Origin: CAZTLI01 sp964614375
Lineage (GTDB): Bacteria; Chloroflexota; Anaerolineae; Aggregatilineales; Phototrophicaceae
Direction: 5' to 3'
DNA length: 13,875 bases
Assembly (NCBI GenBank): GCA_964614375.1
Contig: CAZTLI010000099.1
Span: 1-13,875, forward strand
A model generated the notes under the pieces. It was not told where the DNA came from. It searched no databases and worked only from the letters and a program-made list of their open reading frames with translations. The translations under genes and the position numbers were made by a program. Of this stretch, positions 1 through 6,770 are shown piece by piece. Each line of letters opens with the position of its first letter. Position 1 is the stretch's first letter.

Positions 1-678
1 GACCAGCGCCGCCTGAATCGCGATATAACGCAGGCCGCGCGCGCGATCACGCCGCGTCAGCCACAGCGCCACCAGGCCACCAACGCCGATTGCCGGCACG
101 ACAGGGTACTTGGTCAAGGTGGCGATGAGGCCAACGGCGACACTCCAGATTGCCCAATGCCGTCGTCTTTCATCGGTGAGGGCGACTGCCGCCAGCCACA
201 ATGATGCGCTGACGAAGAAATAGACCCAGGGGTCGGGATTGGCGAGGATGCCTTCGCGCAGCACAATCGGCGCTAGTGCCCATAATCCCCCCGCGACCCA
301 CCCGGCAATATCCCCCGCAGCGATTCGTGCGGTATAGGCGATGCAGACCAGTGTCAGCACATTGACAATCACAGCTAAGAGCCGCAGCATTTCGACTGTG
401 CGTGAAAGGTCGCTCCCACTGTTCGCACCGATGGCAAACTGCGTCAGGATATTGATGCCGATGAAAACAGGCGGGTAATAATCGAGGTAGCCGTTGAGGT
501 CAAATAGGCCGCGCGAGACCAATCCCTGCAAATAGAACACGGGTTCATCGGGATTTTCGACATAGGGCAGGCTGAACTGAAATATCAGCAGTCGCAGCAC
601 AAGGGCAACGGCGAGAATGACCAGTAGGCCAATTTGAAAGCGCGTGAGGCGTTGCAACAGGTGTCGGAAATACAACAT
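1..678 (-). CDS. GT39/PMT-like membrane glycosyltransferase, N-terminal part
   Basis: An open frame of 226 codons begins at an ATG at 678 and runs off the left edge of the window without a stop. The protein opens with a short basic segment (residues 1-14), then a membrane helix (about 17-36), then an acidic loop with the motif ENPDEPVFY (D44, E45). A YYPPVF motif follows at 68-72, and further hydrophobic helices lie at about 99-118, 125-140, 150-168 and 176-200. This arrangement of a first helix followed by a D/E-rich periplasmic loop is typical of GT-C fold enzymes (PMT, ArnT, GT39), which transfer a sugar from a polyprenyl-phosphate donor on the outer face of the membrane. The acceptor cannot be told from this fragment. 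The Shine-Dalgarno is weak (GGA, six bases before the ATG). The family is moderately sure; the exact function is unknown because the C-terminus is missing. Confidence 0.72.
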   Translation of the reverse strand, partial: MLYFRHLLQRLTRFQIGLLVILAVALVLRLLIFQFSLPYVENPDEPVFYLQGLVSRGLFDLNGYLDYYPPVFIGINILTQFAIGANSGSDLSRTVEMLRLLAVIVNVLTLVCIAYTARIAAGDIAGWVAGGLWALAPIVLREGILANPDPWVYFFVSASLWLAAVALTDERRRHWAIWSVAVGLIATLTKYPVVPAIGVGGLVALWLTRRDRARGLRYIAIQAALV

Positions 679-710
679 CAAGCGTCCATCCCGGTGTGTT
701 CACGGGACGG

Positions 711-739
711 ATTATAGGGGATGGGATAGCATGGCACAA
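711..739 (-). promoter_or_regulatory. Sigma70-type promoter of the GT39-like gene
   Basis: On the minus strand a perfect -10 box TATAAT (711-716) lies 17 bases from TTGTGC (734-739). The predicted transcript would start near 704, giving a leader of about 26 bases. That leader can fold as TCCCG / CGGGA around a nine-base loop, right next to the weak Shine-Dalgarno. The -35 match is only partial (TTG). Confidence 0.5.
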
Positions 740-759
740 TGGCGCTTGAAATCAGGCGC

Positions 760-1299
760 TCAGGAACGGGCGGTCAGGTCGCGCAATTTTCCGGTCTGGG
801 CTTTGGCGAGCGGCTCAACCAGTTCGGCATCGAAGGGTTTGAGGGCGAGGCGCAGGTGACGAATCATGTCTCTGGCGTTGTCGATGACCAGTATCAGGGC
901 GGGATGACCTTGTTGCAGTTCATCGGCGAGGGCTTGAATCTGGTCATTTTTATAACCAAAATCGAGCAGGTTAGCGGCGAAACGTCCGGTATAGCGCCCT
1001 ACCAATCCGCCGACCAGCACACCGGCCCCCAGCGCGACAATCGGCCCCACACCGGGCAGCGCCAGCGCCCCGAACTGGACCATACCGAGCGCAGCCACCG
1101 CCGCCCCCAGCGTCCCGCCAGCGACACCCCCTTCGTTCGCGCTGATGTCATCGTCAATGAAGACGATTTCACCCGTGCTGGCTTTCGCGATAATCGCCGC
1201 GCGTTGAATATCGAACCGGGTGTCGTCTTTGAGGGAGTCCAGTGCTTTTAAGAGTTGGGCGCGGGAGGGAAATACCGCGACAATAACATTTGCCGACAT
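760..1299 (-). CDS. DUF1269-family glycine-rich protein
   Basis: The protein has 179 residues. It starts with a ferredoxin-like half (VIVAVFPSRAQLLKAL, residues 5-20, then an 'AAIIAK' strand at 35-40). The middle is rich in glycine and alanine (57-101) with no charged residue, like a membrane-inserting or glycine-zipper hairpin. A second alpha/beta half ends in PALILVID (133-140). This order matches the DUF1269 family, sometimes labelled membrane protein of unknown function; no biochemical role is established. A longer frame reaches 1353, but the ATG at 1299 is preferred because GGAGAGG lies about seven bases before it and the family normally starts at the first beta strand. The gene lies between the GT39-like gene and the thrS terminator, so it is probably its own unit. 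Family assignment is by pattern and not by search. Confidence 0.72.
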   Translation of the reverse strand: MSANVIVAVFPSRAQLLKALDSLKDDTRFDIQRAAIIAKASTGEIVFIDDDISANEGGVAGGTLGAAVAALGMVQFGALALPGVGPIVALGAGVLVGGLVGRYTGRFAANLLDFGYKNDQIQALADELQQGHPALILVIDNARDMIRHLRLALKPFDAELVEPLAKAQTGKLRDLTARS

Positions 1300-1345
1300 G
1301 CCAACCTCTCCTGTACGCAACAGCGTACCCTGCCTGCGGAATGGG

Positions 1346-1380
1346 CATTGCAATGGGCATTACAAATGAGTGTTGTAATG
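1346..1380. promoter_or_regulatory. Nested palindromes, candidate operator
   Basis: CATTGCAATG is a perfect 10-base palindrome at 1346-1355. It is followed at once by the inverted repeat CATTACAA (1358-1365) / TTGTAATG (1373-1380) with a 7-base spacer. The word GGGCATT occurs twice, at 1343 and 1355. The block lies 47-81 bases upstream of the DUF1269 start and just downstream of its candidate promoter, where a repressor or a leader structure would act. No regulator family can be named from these words. Confidence 0.4.
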
Positions 1381-1402
1381 GGCGAACAACGCCTACCTAC
1401 CC

Positions 1403-1431
1403 ATTATGCTATAACACAGAAATGGGCGCAA
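1403..1431 (-). promoter_or_regulatory. Candidate promoter of the DUF1269 gene
   Basis: On the minus strand TTGCGC (1426-1431) and CATAAT (1403-1408) are separated by 17 bases. The -10 box matches five of six consensus positions and the -35 box three of six. It is correctly placed between the thrS terminator and the palindromes. Confidence 0.35.
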
Positions 1432-1512
1432 AGTGTCACACACGTTTCAACATTGGAATATCGGATAGATTGCATGATGCGGGCAAAATCCACGTTATCG
1501 CAATCGCAACAC

Positions 1513-1542
1513 AAAAAAGGGCGACTCGTGGGAGTCGCCCTT
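1513..1542 (-). terminator. Rho-independent terminator of thrS
   Basis: A perfect 11-bp stem (1517-1527 pairing with 1532-1542) has a four-base loop. In the minus-strand transcript it is followed directly by an unbroken U tract (complement of the six A at 1513-1518). It starts 20 bases after the thrS stop codon. Confidence 0.9.
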
Positions 1543-1561
1543 CAGGGTAGGCGCGCATGGG

Positions 1562-3388
1562 TTATGCGCCTTCGGGTTGGGGGGCGATTGCCATTGATTT
1601 GCTGTCGATAAGCTGCCGCGCCATCGCTGTGAAGGCATCCAGCGGCATCGCGCCCAGGTCTTCATCTGTCCGCAGGCGCACACTGACTGTCCGGTCTTCG
1701 ACATCGCGGTCACCGACAATCAGCAGCCAGGGGATGTGCATCTGCCGATGCTCCTTGATTTTGTTCCGCATGTTGCGGTCACGCAGGTCAGCCTCCACCC
1801 GCAGTCCCGCCGCTTTCAGGTGCGCTTGCACCACGCTGGCATAGTCATTGTGACTATCGCGAATGGGGATGACGATGGCTTGCAGCGGCGCGAGCCACGC
1901 CGGAAATTCGCCCGCGAAGTGTTCGATGAGGATGCCGACGAACCGTTCGACACTGCCAAACGGCGCGCGATGGATCATCACCGGGCGTTTGCGCTGGTTA
2001 TCGGCATCGACATATTCCAGATCGAAGCGTTCCGGCAGATTGTAATCGACCTGCACTGTGCCCAACTGCCATTCGCGTTTGAGCACATCGCGCACGACAA
2101 AATCCAGTTTGGGGCCATAGAAAGCCGCTTCGCCCGCCTCCACTGAATAACGCAGACCGAGTTCATCGCAGGCTTGAATGATGGCCTTCGACGCCTGTTC
2201 CCACGCTTCATCCGAACCGACATACTTATCGCTTTCCGGGTCACGCAGACCGACACGGGCGCGGAAGTCCGTCAGACCGAGTGAGCCGAACACATACTGA
2301 ATCAGGCGCACGACATCCTTGAACTCATCCAACAACTGTTCCGGCGTCACAAATAGGTGGGCATCATCGACTGTGAAACCGCGCACGCGCGTGAGTCCTG
2401 TCAATTCACCCGACTGCTCATACCGATAGACTGTGCCAAATTCGGCATAGCGCAGCGGCAGGTCACGATAGGAATGCAGCGTGTGTTTGTAAATCATGCA
2501 GTGATGCGGGCAGTTCATCGGCTTCAGCAAAAACTGCTCTTCGTCTACATCTATCGGCGTGTACTGACTATCGCTGTAGTAGGGATAGTGGCCTGATGTC
2601 TTATACAGGTCGAGTTTGCCGATGTGCGGCGTCACGACGGGTAGATAACCATTGTCTATCTGAACCTGTCGCAGCCACCGTTCCAGCGTATCCCGCAGCA
2701 TCGCGCCTTTGGGCATCCACAGCGGCAGACCTTTGCCCACCAGCGGATTGATGATGAACAGGTCGAGCTTTTCACCAAGCACACGATGGTCACGCTTGCG
2801 GGCTTCTTCCAGCAGACGTTGATATTCCTCTAGCGCTTCGGGCGATTCCCACGCTGTACCATAGATGCGCGTCAACTGCTGGCGATTTTCGTCACCGCGC
2901 CAGTACGCGCCAGCGGGTGGACGGATGCTGATGCTAATGGCTTTAGCGTTGATTTCCTTCGTATTGGCGACATGCGGCCCCCGACACAGGTCGGTGAATT
3001 TGTTCTGTGTATAGACTGTCAGCGTGTCGGCGGGTTCGGCGACCTGATTGCCATTTTCATCGACACGCCCCGCCACAAGGTCTTCGATGAGTTCCAGCTT
3101 ATAGGGCTGGTCTTTGAACAATTGGCGCGCTTCGTCAGCATTCACTTCGCGGACTGTGAAATCGTGACTGCCGCCGATGATTTTTTTCATGCGTTTTTCG
3201 ACCCACTTCACATCGTCGTCTGTGATCGGACGCGGCAGGTCGAAGTCATAGTAAAACCCGTCTTCAATCGGCGGGCCAATGGCGATTTTGGCATCGGGGA
3301 AGCGTTCGAGCATCGCTTCCGCCATCACATGCGCCGTCGAATGGCGAATGCGATAGAGTTGGCTGTCTTCATAGCGTTCGTTCGACAT
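1562..3388 (-). CDS. thrS: Threonyl-tRNA synthetase lacking the TGS domain
   Basis: A cytoplasmic enzyme of 608 residues that charges tRNA-Thr with threonine. The protein opens almost directly in the editing domain: HSTAH (H16, H20) with CRGPH (C135, H139) forms the four-residue metal-type motif that clears Ser-tRNA-Thr. The class II catalytic core follows: motif 1 around 228-240, motif 2 at RYEQSGE (322-328), motif 3 at HRAPFGSVERF (473-483). The catalytic zinc ligands fit C293 (MNCPHH), H344 (DDAHLF) and H473. The anticodon-binding domain is near 503-595. The TGS domain of about 60 residues that precedes editing in the E. coli enzyme (642 residues) is absent. The start is firm: AGAGGA lies about six bases before the ATG and nothing TGS-like precedes it. 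A promoter and a terminator bracket it as a single-gene unit. Confidence 0.97.
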   Translation of the reverse strand: MSNERYEDSQLYRIRHSTAHVMAEAMLERFPDAKIAIGPPIEDGFYYDFDLPRPITDDDVKWVEKRMKKIIGGSHDFTVREVNADEARQLFKDQPYKLELIEDLVAGRVDENGNQVAEPADTLTVYTQNKFTDLCRGPHVANTKEINAKAISISIRPPAGAYWRGDENRQQLTRIYGTAWESPEALEEYQRLLEEARKRDHRVLGEKLDLFIINPLVGKGLPLWMPKGAMLRDTLERWLRQVQIDNGYLPVVTPHIGKLDLYKTSGHYPYYSDSQYTPIDVDEEQFLLKPMNCPHHCMIYKHTLHSYRDLPLRYAEFGTVYRYEQSGELTGLTRVRGFTVDDAHLFVTPEQLLDEFKDVVRLIQYVFGSLGLTDFRARVGLRDPESDKYVGSDEAWEQASKAIIQACDELGLRYSVEAGEAAFYGPKLDFVVRDVLKREWQLGTVQVDYNLPERFDLEYVDADNQRKRPVMIHRAPFGSVERFVGILIEHFAGEFPAWLAPLQAIVIPIRDSHNDYASVVQAHLKAAGLRVEADLRDRNMRNKIKEHRQMHIPWLLIVGDRDVEDRTVSVRLRTDEDLGAMPLDAFTAMARQLIDSKSMAIAPQPEGA

Positions 3389-3504
3389 GATTTCCTCTGC
3401 TATGTGTCATAGTCATTACAAAGCATAGTGGGATGGCAAACAAAATACCATCCAACGAGTCGGCAAATTTGGTTATTTAACGACGGCAAATCCGCGCGGG
3501 AGTC

Positions 3505-3513
3505 ATTATAACA
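3505..3513 (-). promoter_or_regulatory. Extended -10 promoter of thrS
   Basis: The minus strand reads TGTTATAAT, a perfect TATAAT with the upstream TG of an extended -10 element. No good -35 is present, because that position falls inside the preceding terminator. The resulting leader is about 110 bases and holds one small hairpin (GGATGG / CCATCC near 3434-3457). The T-box signature was not found in it. Confidence 0.5.
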
Positions 3514-3515
3514 AT

Positions 3516-3559
3516 GAAAAAGGGCGCGAGGTAGCGTTCAATCGTGCGTCCTCGTGCCC
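3516..3559 (-). terminator. Terminator of the 143-residue gene
   Basis: GGGCGCGAGG (3522-3531) pairs with CCTCGTGCCC (3550-3559) over ten positions with one mismatch. In the minus-strand transcript the hairpin is followed by five U (complement of the A run at 3517-3521). The loop is long (18 bases). The stop of the upstream gene is 30 bases away. Confidence 0.7.
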
Positions 3560-3589
3560 TGTCTGGTTCAGGAGATAGTGAATGGTGGC

Positions 3590-4021
3590 TTATGCGTCTT
3601 TCACCACAAGGACATCCGAAATCACGACTGCCGCAACTTCTTGGGTTGCGAGTTTGCCGTCGCTGGTAGTTCGGGTCGATTGGGTTTCGTCGGGGTCGGG
3701 TTCTGTCACGCGCGTAAACAACCCTTCAAACACGTCCAGCGCGATGAGGTTGTCAATTGTGTCTTCGATTGTATCCCGGTGCAGGGTCTCGACGATGATG
3801 TGCGGCGTATCCAGCGCGGCATAACGCACCGCCTGCGTCTCGACGAGCTGCGTCGTCATTTCATACGACAGCACCATCTGCCGATAAATATAATCAGGCG
3901 TGGCGAACAGCGCCGTAAACATCGTGCCGTCCTCCATTTCGACAATGGCATCACAAGCATCATTTTCGGGGTGCATTTCCAGCAGCACACGCACCGGCAT
4001 CAACACATTCACAGCAACCAT
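3590..4021 (-). CDS. Unrecognised 143-residue protein
   Basis: I do not recognise this family. The protein is acidic and soluble, with no signal peptide, membrane helix or cysteine pair. Residues 8-40 look like a beta-rich segment (PVRVLLEMHPENDACDAIVE), followed by a mixed helical region with YIYRQMVLSYEM (44-55). A Thr/Asp/Glu-rich tail lies at about 106-120 and a final hydrophobic strand (VAAVVISDVLVV) at 128-139. It starts at ATG 4021, ten bases after GAGG. It is a single-gene unit: a near-consensus promoter lies at 4084-4113 and a terminator directly downstream. Such clean regulation and normal codon use argue for a real gene. A role cannot be assigned. The neighbours, thrS and an FmdB-like gene, do not suggest one. 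Confidence 0.75.
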   Translation of the reverse strand: MVAVNVLMPVRVLLEMHPENDACDAIVEMEDGTMFTALFATPDYIYRQMVLSYEMTTQLVETQAVRYAALDTPHIIVETLHRDTIEDTIDNLIALDVFEGLFTRVTEPDPDETQSTRTTSDGKLATQEVAAVVISDVLVVKDA

Positions 4022-4083
4022 ATTTTTAAAACCTCGCTTTTGTTCGGCATTTCACGATGTCAGCCGCCATGTAATCTGTAGTG

Positions 4084-4113
4084 AGCATACGGCAAAAGCG
4101 CGCGCGTTGTCAA
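4084..4113 (-). promoter_or_regulatory. Strong sigma70 promoter of the 143-residue gene
   Basis: The minus strand reads TTGACA (4108-4113), an 18-base spacer rich in CG, then TATGCT (4084-4089). The -35 box is perfect and the -10 box matches four of six positions, including the essential TA and final T. It lies 63 bases upstream of the ATG at 4021. The remainder of the interval (4114-4332) shows no gene, RNA or convincing terminator for the FmdB-type gene. Confidence 0.7.
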
Positions 4114-4332
4114 GTTTTCTGCAATTGGCGCTGAATCGGCTGTATTTGTGAAGAACATACCAGCGCAGCGGCAGTGAAGTCATGCGAGTTGCCTAATGGA
4201 GAAACGTGTAAGGAACGTGCCGAACAGACAAGGGCGCTGCTTCAGGCCAGTGCCAACCGGCTGAACCCCGCTGTCAGTATAACGACCCGGTGGTGTCTAA
4301 TGGATGTCTCCATACGGGCGTAGTCTGGGCGG

Positions 4333-4725
4333 TTAATCGAGCGCCTTCTTCAGGGCTTGTTTTTCGGATTTTTCTTTCTGTGTCAGGGCACTTTCGACAG
4401 ACTCTTTGCTTTCGCCTTTGAGCAGGCGCTGCGTCGCTTCGTGATAATCCGTGCCTAAGCGGGGGTCGCCGCCACCCACCTGCTGGAACATTTCACCCAC
4501 CTGCTGCGAATCGCCCGATTCGAGCACACTAAGCATGTCATGCGCCGACATAGCGCCATAATCAGGCGCTGTGCCCTGCACCGCAACGCCTGTGATGAGG
4601 GTGGCGACGTTTGTACTCCCGCAGTTTGGGCAAGCGGGTGTGGCGCGGTCATAGTCGCCATAGGACTTATAAAACACAGAGAAGCGCTGCCGACACTGTT
4701 TACACCGATATTCGTAATTGGGCAT
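4333..4725 (-). CDS. FmdB-type zinc-ribbon protein
   Basis: A small soluble protein of 130 residues. The N-terminus MPNYEYRCKQC with a second pair CPNC (C8, C11, C32, C35) is the signature of the FmdB/CxxC_CxxC zinc-ribbon family, described as putative regulatory proteins. The function is not established beyond zinc binding. After a hydrophobic patch (GVAVQGTAPDYG, about 46-57) the C-terminal half is highly charged and Lys/Glu rich, ending in a predicted helix (LTQKEKSEKQALKKALD). The frame can be extended to a TTG at 4731, but the ATG at 4725 has AGGAGAGG seven bases upstream and restores the conserved MPxYEYRC start. The tail is longer than in the minimal family members of about 70-110 residues. 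Confidence 0.9.
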   Translation of the reverse strand: MPNYEYRCKQCRQRFSVFYKSYGDYDRATPACPNCGSTNVATLITGVAVQGTAPDYGAMSAHDMLSVLESGDSQQVGEMFQQVGGGDPRLGTDYHEATQRLLKGESKESVESALTQKEKSEKQALKKALD

Positions 4726-4731
4726 GGTCAA

Positions 4732-4883
4732 TCCTCTCCTTGAAAATAGGTGTGAGTGATGCGTAAAAGCAGTGATGAGGCAAAGGGACTGAGTGAATGT
4801 GTGGCATTTATAACTTTACACTTTGCGTTGCCTGCGACGCAGGTATGCGCCCTCTGTAGGTTCATCTTTTGCTTTTAGCCAGC
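4732..4883. other. Leader and promoter region of the FmdB-type gene
   Basis: Apart from the Shine-Dalgarno (AGGAGAGG, complement of 4733-4740) the interval holds TATAAA on the minus strand near 4808-4813, a possible -10 box without a good -35. It also holds the perfect palindrome CCTGCG-A-CGCAGG at 4831-4843. No open frame of interest was seen. Confidence 0.35.
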
Positions 4884-4894
4884 CGCTAGTAGCC
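4884..4894 (+). repeat. Left copy of the target-site duplication
   Basis: CGCTAGTAGCC abuts the left terminal inverted repeat of the mobile element directly. It matches 10 of 11 bases with 5137-5147, which abuts the right end directly. Confidence 0.75.
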
Positions 4895-5136
4895 CAATAC
4901 TGTTAAGTTAGTGGAAATATGTTGCCGCTTGCACCTCCAGAGGCTAAAGCCATCTGGCTACCCTGTGCGGCGGGAAGGGTGCATAAATGCACTACTAAAC
5001 TGCGCTCGAACCCGCCTTATCGCCTAGTAAATTGGCTTTTAGCCCCTTCAGTGGGCTTGGCTTTTTGTAGCAGCGTGATTTTAACCCGCTGCGGCACACA
5101 GACATATCGCCTAAAATCCTTATCTTAACAGTATTG
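4895..5136. mobile_element. Non-coding MITE-like element, possibly IS4-type ends
   Basis: The element is 242 bp. Its ends are CAATACTGTTAAGTTA (4895-4910) and TATCTTAACAGTATTG (5121-5136), inverted repeats matching at 15 of 16 bases. It is bordered exactly by an 11-bp direct duplication with one mismatch. The inside carries several hairpins: GGCGGG (4969) with CCCGCC (5011) around the palindrome GTGCAT-AA-ATGCAC (4979-4992); AGCCC / GGGCT (5041-5057); GCAGCG / CGCTGC (5070-5092). No transposase domain was recognised inside, so it would have to be moved in trans. Target duplications of about 10-13 bp and ends containing GTTAAG are features of IS4-type elements, so that parent is suggested but not proved. 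It lies between the terminator of the propeller operon and the FmdB-type gene, and disrupts no gene. Confidence 0.75.
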
Positions 5137-5147
5137 CGCTAGCAGCC
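5137..5147 (+). repeat. Right copy of the target-site duplication
   Basis: CGCTAGCAGCC directly follows the right inverted repeat and differs from the left copy at one base (C for T). Confidence 0.75.
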
Positions 5148-5218
5148 AAAGGCCAACCGCTATTTTCATCGTACCGCATCATACTTAGATTATCGTCGGT
5201 TTTGTCCCACAGCGGCAG

Positions 5219-5247
5219 CAAAACAGGGTGACTATCCGCCACCCTGT
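5219..5247 (-). terminator. Terminator of the propeller-protein operon
   Basis: ACAGGGTG (5223-5230) pairs perfectly with CACCCTGT (5240-5247) around a nine-base loop. In the minus-strand transcript it is followed by a short U run (complement of 5220-5223). It lies 33 bases after the stop of the upstream gene. Confidence 0.75.
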
Positions 5248-5279
5248 CATCAACTCAGGTTCAGACCAGCGCATTGCAG

Positions 5280-6767
5280 TTAATTCGCCCAACCACCGGG
5301 GAAGTTATATTCTTCCAGCGAGTCGGTCAACTGGGTCAGGCGCTGCGTGGCAAATTCATAGACATAAATATCATAGCTGCCCGTGCGATTGCTGGCAAAG
5401 GCCATATAGCGTCCATCGGGATTATAGACGGGATACAGATTGTCGCTGCCGGAGACCTCTGGCGGGTTTAATAATGTCGCTGTGCCTGTGCCATCTGCCA
5501 GTCGAACATAAATATCATGATTTTCGGGGTCATTGGCGGGTGCGGCGGCGTAGGCAATCAAGGCGCCATCCGGCGACCACACTGGCGACATTTCGGTGAT
5601 GGTACTCAAGTCACTGGTTACGGGTGTACCCCCTTGCTGCCCGACCTGAATCACGACCAAATCAGAGCCAGCTTGCGTCGTGCGTACCGCGACGAAGCGC
5701 GAGCCATCGGGCGACAGCGCAGGCCACGTATAATTGGCTTCGGGGTCGGTGGTGAGACGGGCAAGCGTGTTCGACACCATATTCACCAACCAGATTTCCG
5801 ACGTTTGATTATCGCCCGCCATCGCCGCGAAGATGATCTGATTGCCATCGCGTGACCAGCGCGCCATACCGGGGTCGAAGAAACCGGATGTGATACCAAA
5901 ACGGCCTGAAATCGTTTCCGGTTGTGCGCCTGTGACCGTGATCGCATCAATGGAAGTCCGTCCGCCGGTGGTGCTTGCCGTGAATATCACGCGCTGCCCA
6001 TTCGCCGGATTGAGGTCGGCTTCGCGGGCGTCATCGGTCACAGGTGTAAACGAACCGCCACCAATGACCGGAAACAAGCGAATTTCATAGAAATTGTCGC
6101 GCGCAGGCCGCCCACCCCAACCGATGATATTGCCGGGAATGTTCTGGGGCGATTCAAGCGGTGGAATACGCGCTTCTTCGGTGGGCGAGGGTGTCGGCGT
6201 GAAGGTCGGCGGCAAGGTTGGCCCAATCGGGGTATTGGTCGGCGTCGGTGTGGGCGAGATGATGGCGTTTTGCGTCTGGATAATCACGTCCGCCGTTTGC
6301 GTGGCGAAGGCAATTTGGGCCGCGACTGTCCCGGTCTGGTTGGCAATGGCCTGATTTGCCACGCGCGTCTCTTCGGCTTTGCGGGCATTGTTAGACGATG
6401 TGACACCAAAAACGATGATGCACATAAAAATTGCCAGCCCGACCAGACCCCCTATCGACAGTTGCAACATGCGGCGCGTAATACCGGGCATAACTTCGCC
6501 CGCAACGGCGCCCTCTGCGCCTTTGCTATCGAGCTTTTCGAGGGCTTTCTGGGCATGGGCATTGCCGGGGTCGAGTTGCAGCACTGTCGTCAGGCAGATG
6601 CGCTTTTCGTTGTCGTCATCGACCACCCGCGACATCCACAACCACGCGGTCACATTTTCTTCTTCGACTTCCAGCACTTGTTCAAAGGCTTTGCGCGCCT
6701 CATCGTTATTGCCTTCACGCGCGGCGGCAATGCCCTGCTGAAGTAATTGGTTGATGTCTTGGCTCAT
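5280..6767 (-). CDS. TPR, membrane helix and TolB-like propeller protein (second copy)
   Basis: The protein has 495 residues. A TPR-type module fills 1-80 (AWLWMSRVV at 41-49, then VLQLDPGNAHAQKALEKL). One membrane helix lies at about 101-122. A region with repeated Thr/Gln/Ala, possibly a coiled coil (126-170), leads to a Pro/Thr stalk (171-196, with LPPTFTPT). The rest is a TolB-like beta propeller with PD40-type blades: WSRDGNQIIFA, LSPDGSRFVAV, WSPDGALIAYA and YNPDGRYMAFA followed by SYDIYVYE. With no signal peptide and a single helix, the likely layout is TPR inside the cell and propeller outside; this is inference. The start ATG at 6767 follows the stop of the upstream paralogue by three bases, with AAGGA inside that gene's end, so the two are probably translationally coupled. 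The ligand or partner is unknown. Confidence 0.9.
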   Translation of the reverse strand: MSQDINQLLQQGIAAAREGNNDEARKAFEQVLEVEEENVTAWLWMSRVVDDDNEKRICLTTVLQLDPGNAHAQKALEKLDSKGAEGAVAGEVMPGITRRMLQLSIGGLVGLAIFMCIIVFGVTSSNNARKAEETRVANQAIANQTGTVAAQIAFATQTADVIIQTQNAIISPTPTPTNTPIGPTLPPTFTPTPSPTEEARIPPLESPQNIPGNIIGWGGRPARDNFYEIRLFPVIGGGSFTPVTDDAREADLNPANGQRVIFTASTTGGRTSIDAITVTGAQPETISGRFGITSGFFDPGMARWSRDGNQIIFAAMAGDNQTSEIWLVNMVSNTLARLTTDPEANYTWPALSPDGSRFVAVRTTQAGSDLVVIQVGQQGGTPVTSDLSTITEMSPVWSPDGALIAYAAAPANDPENHDIYVRLADGTGTATLLNPPEVSGSDNLYPVYNPDGRYMAFASNRTGSYDIYVYEFATQRLTQLTDSLEEYNFPGGWAN

Positions 6768-6770
6768 GCG

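Noticed and set aside
1290..1353. Longer N-terminus for the DUF1269 protein (start at 1353)
   Set aside because: The extra 18 residues are Arg-rich and atypical, while the ATG at 1299 has a strong Shine-Dalgarno and fits the family start.
3389..3515. Possible T-box or other riboswitch in the thrS leader
   Set aside because: The conserved T-box antiterminator sequence is absent, and the only strong hairpin with a U tract lies upstream of the promoter and belongs to the previous gene.
4995..5020. GTTCGAG on the minus strand, resembling a tRNA T-loop
   Set aside because: The flanking bases do not pair as a T-stem and no acceptor or anticodon arm can be built around it.
4919..5128. Plus-strand frame of 69 codons inside the mobile element
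   Set aside because: It shows no transposase motif, has no Shine-Dalgarno and crosses all the internal hairpins; most likely chance.
5922..6746. Plus-strand open frame of 274 codons
   Set aside because: It lies opposite the second propeller gene; its Arg/Cys/His-rich sequence mirrors that gene's codons and no start signal is present.
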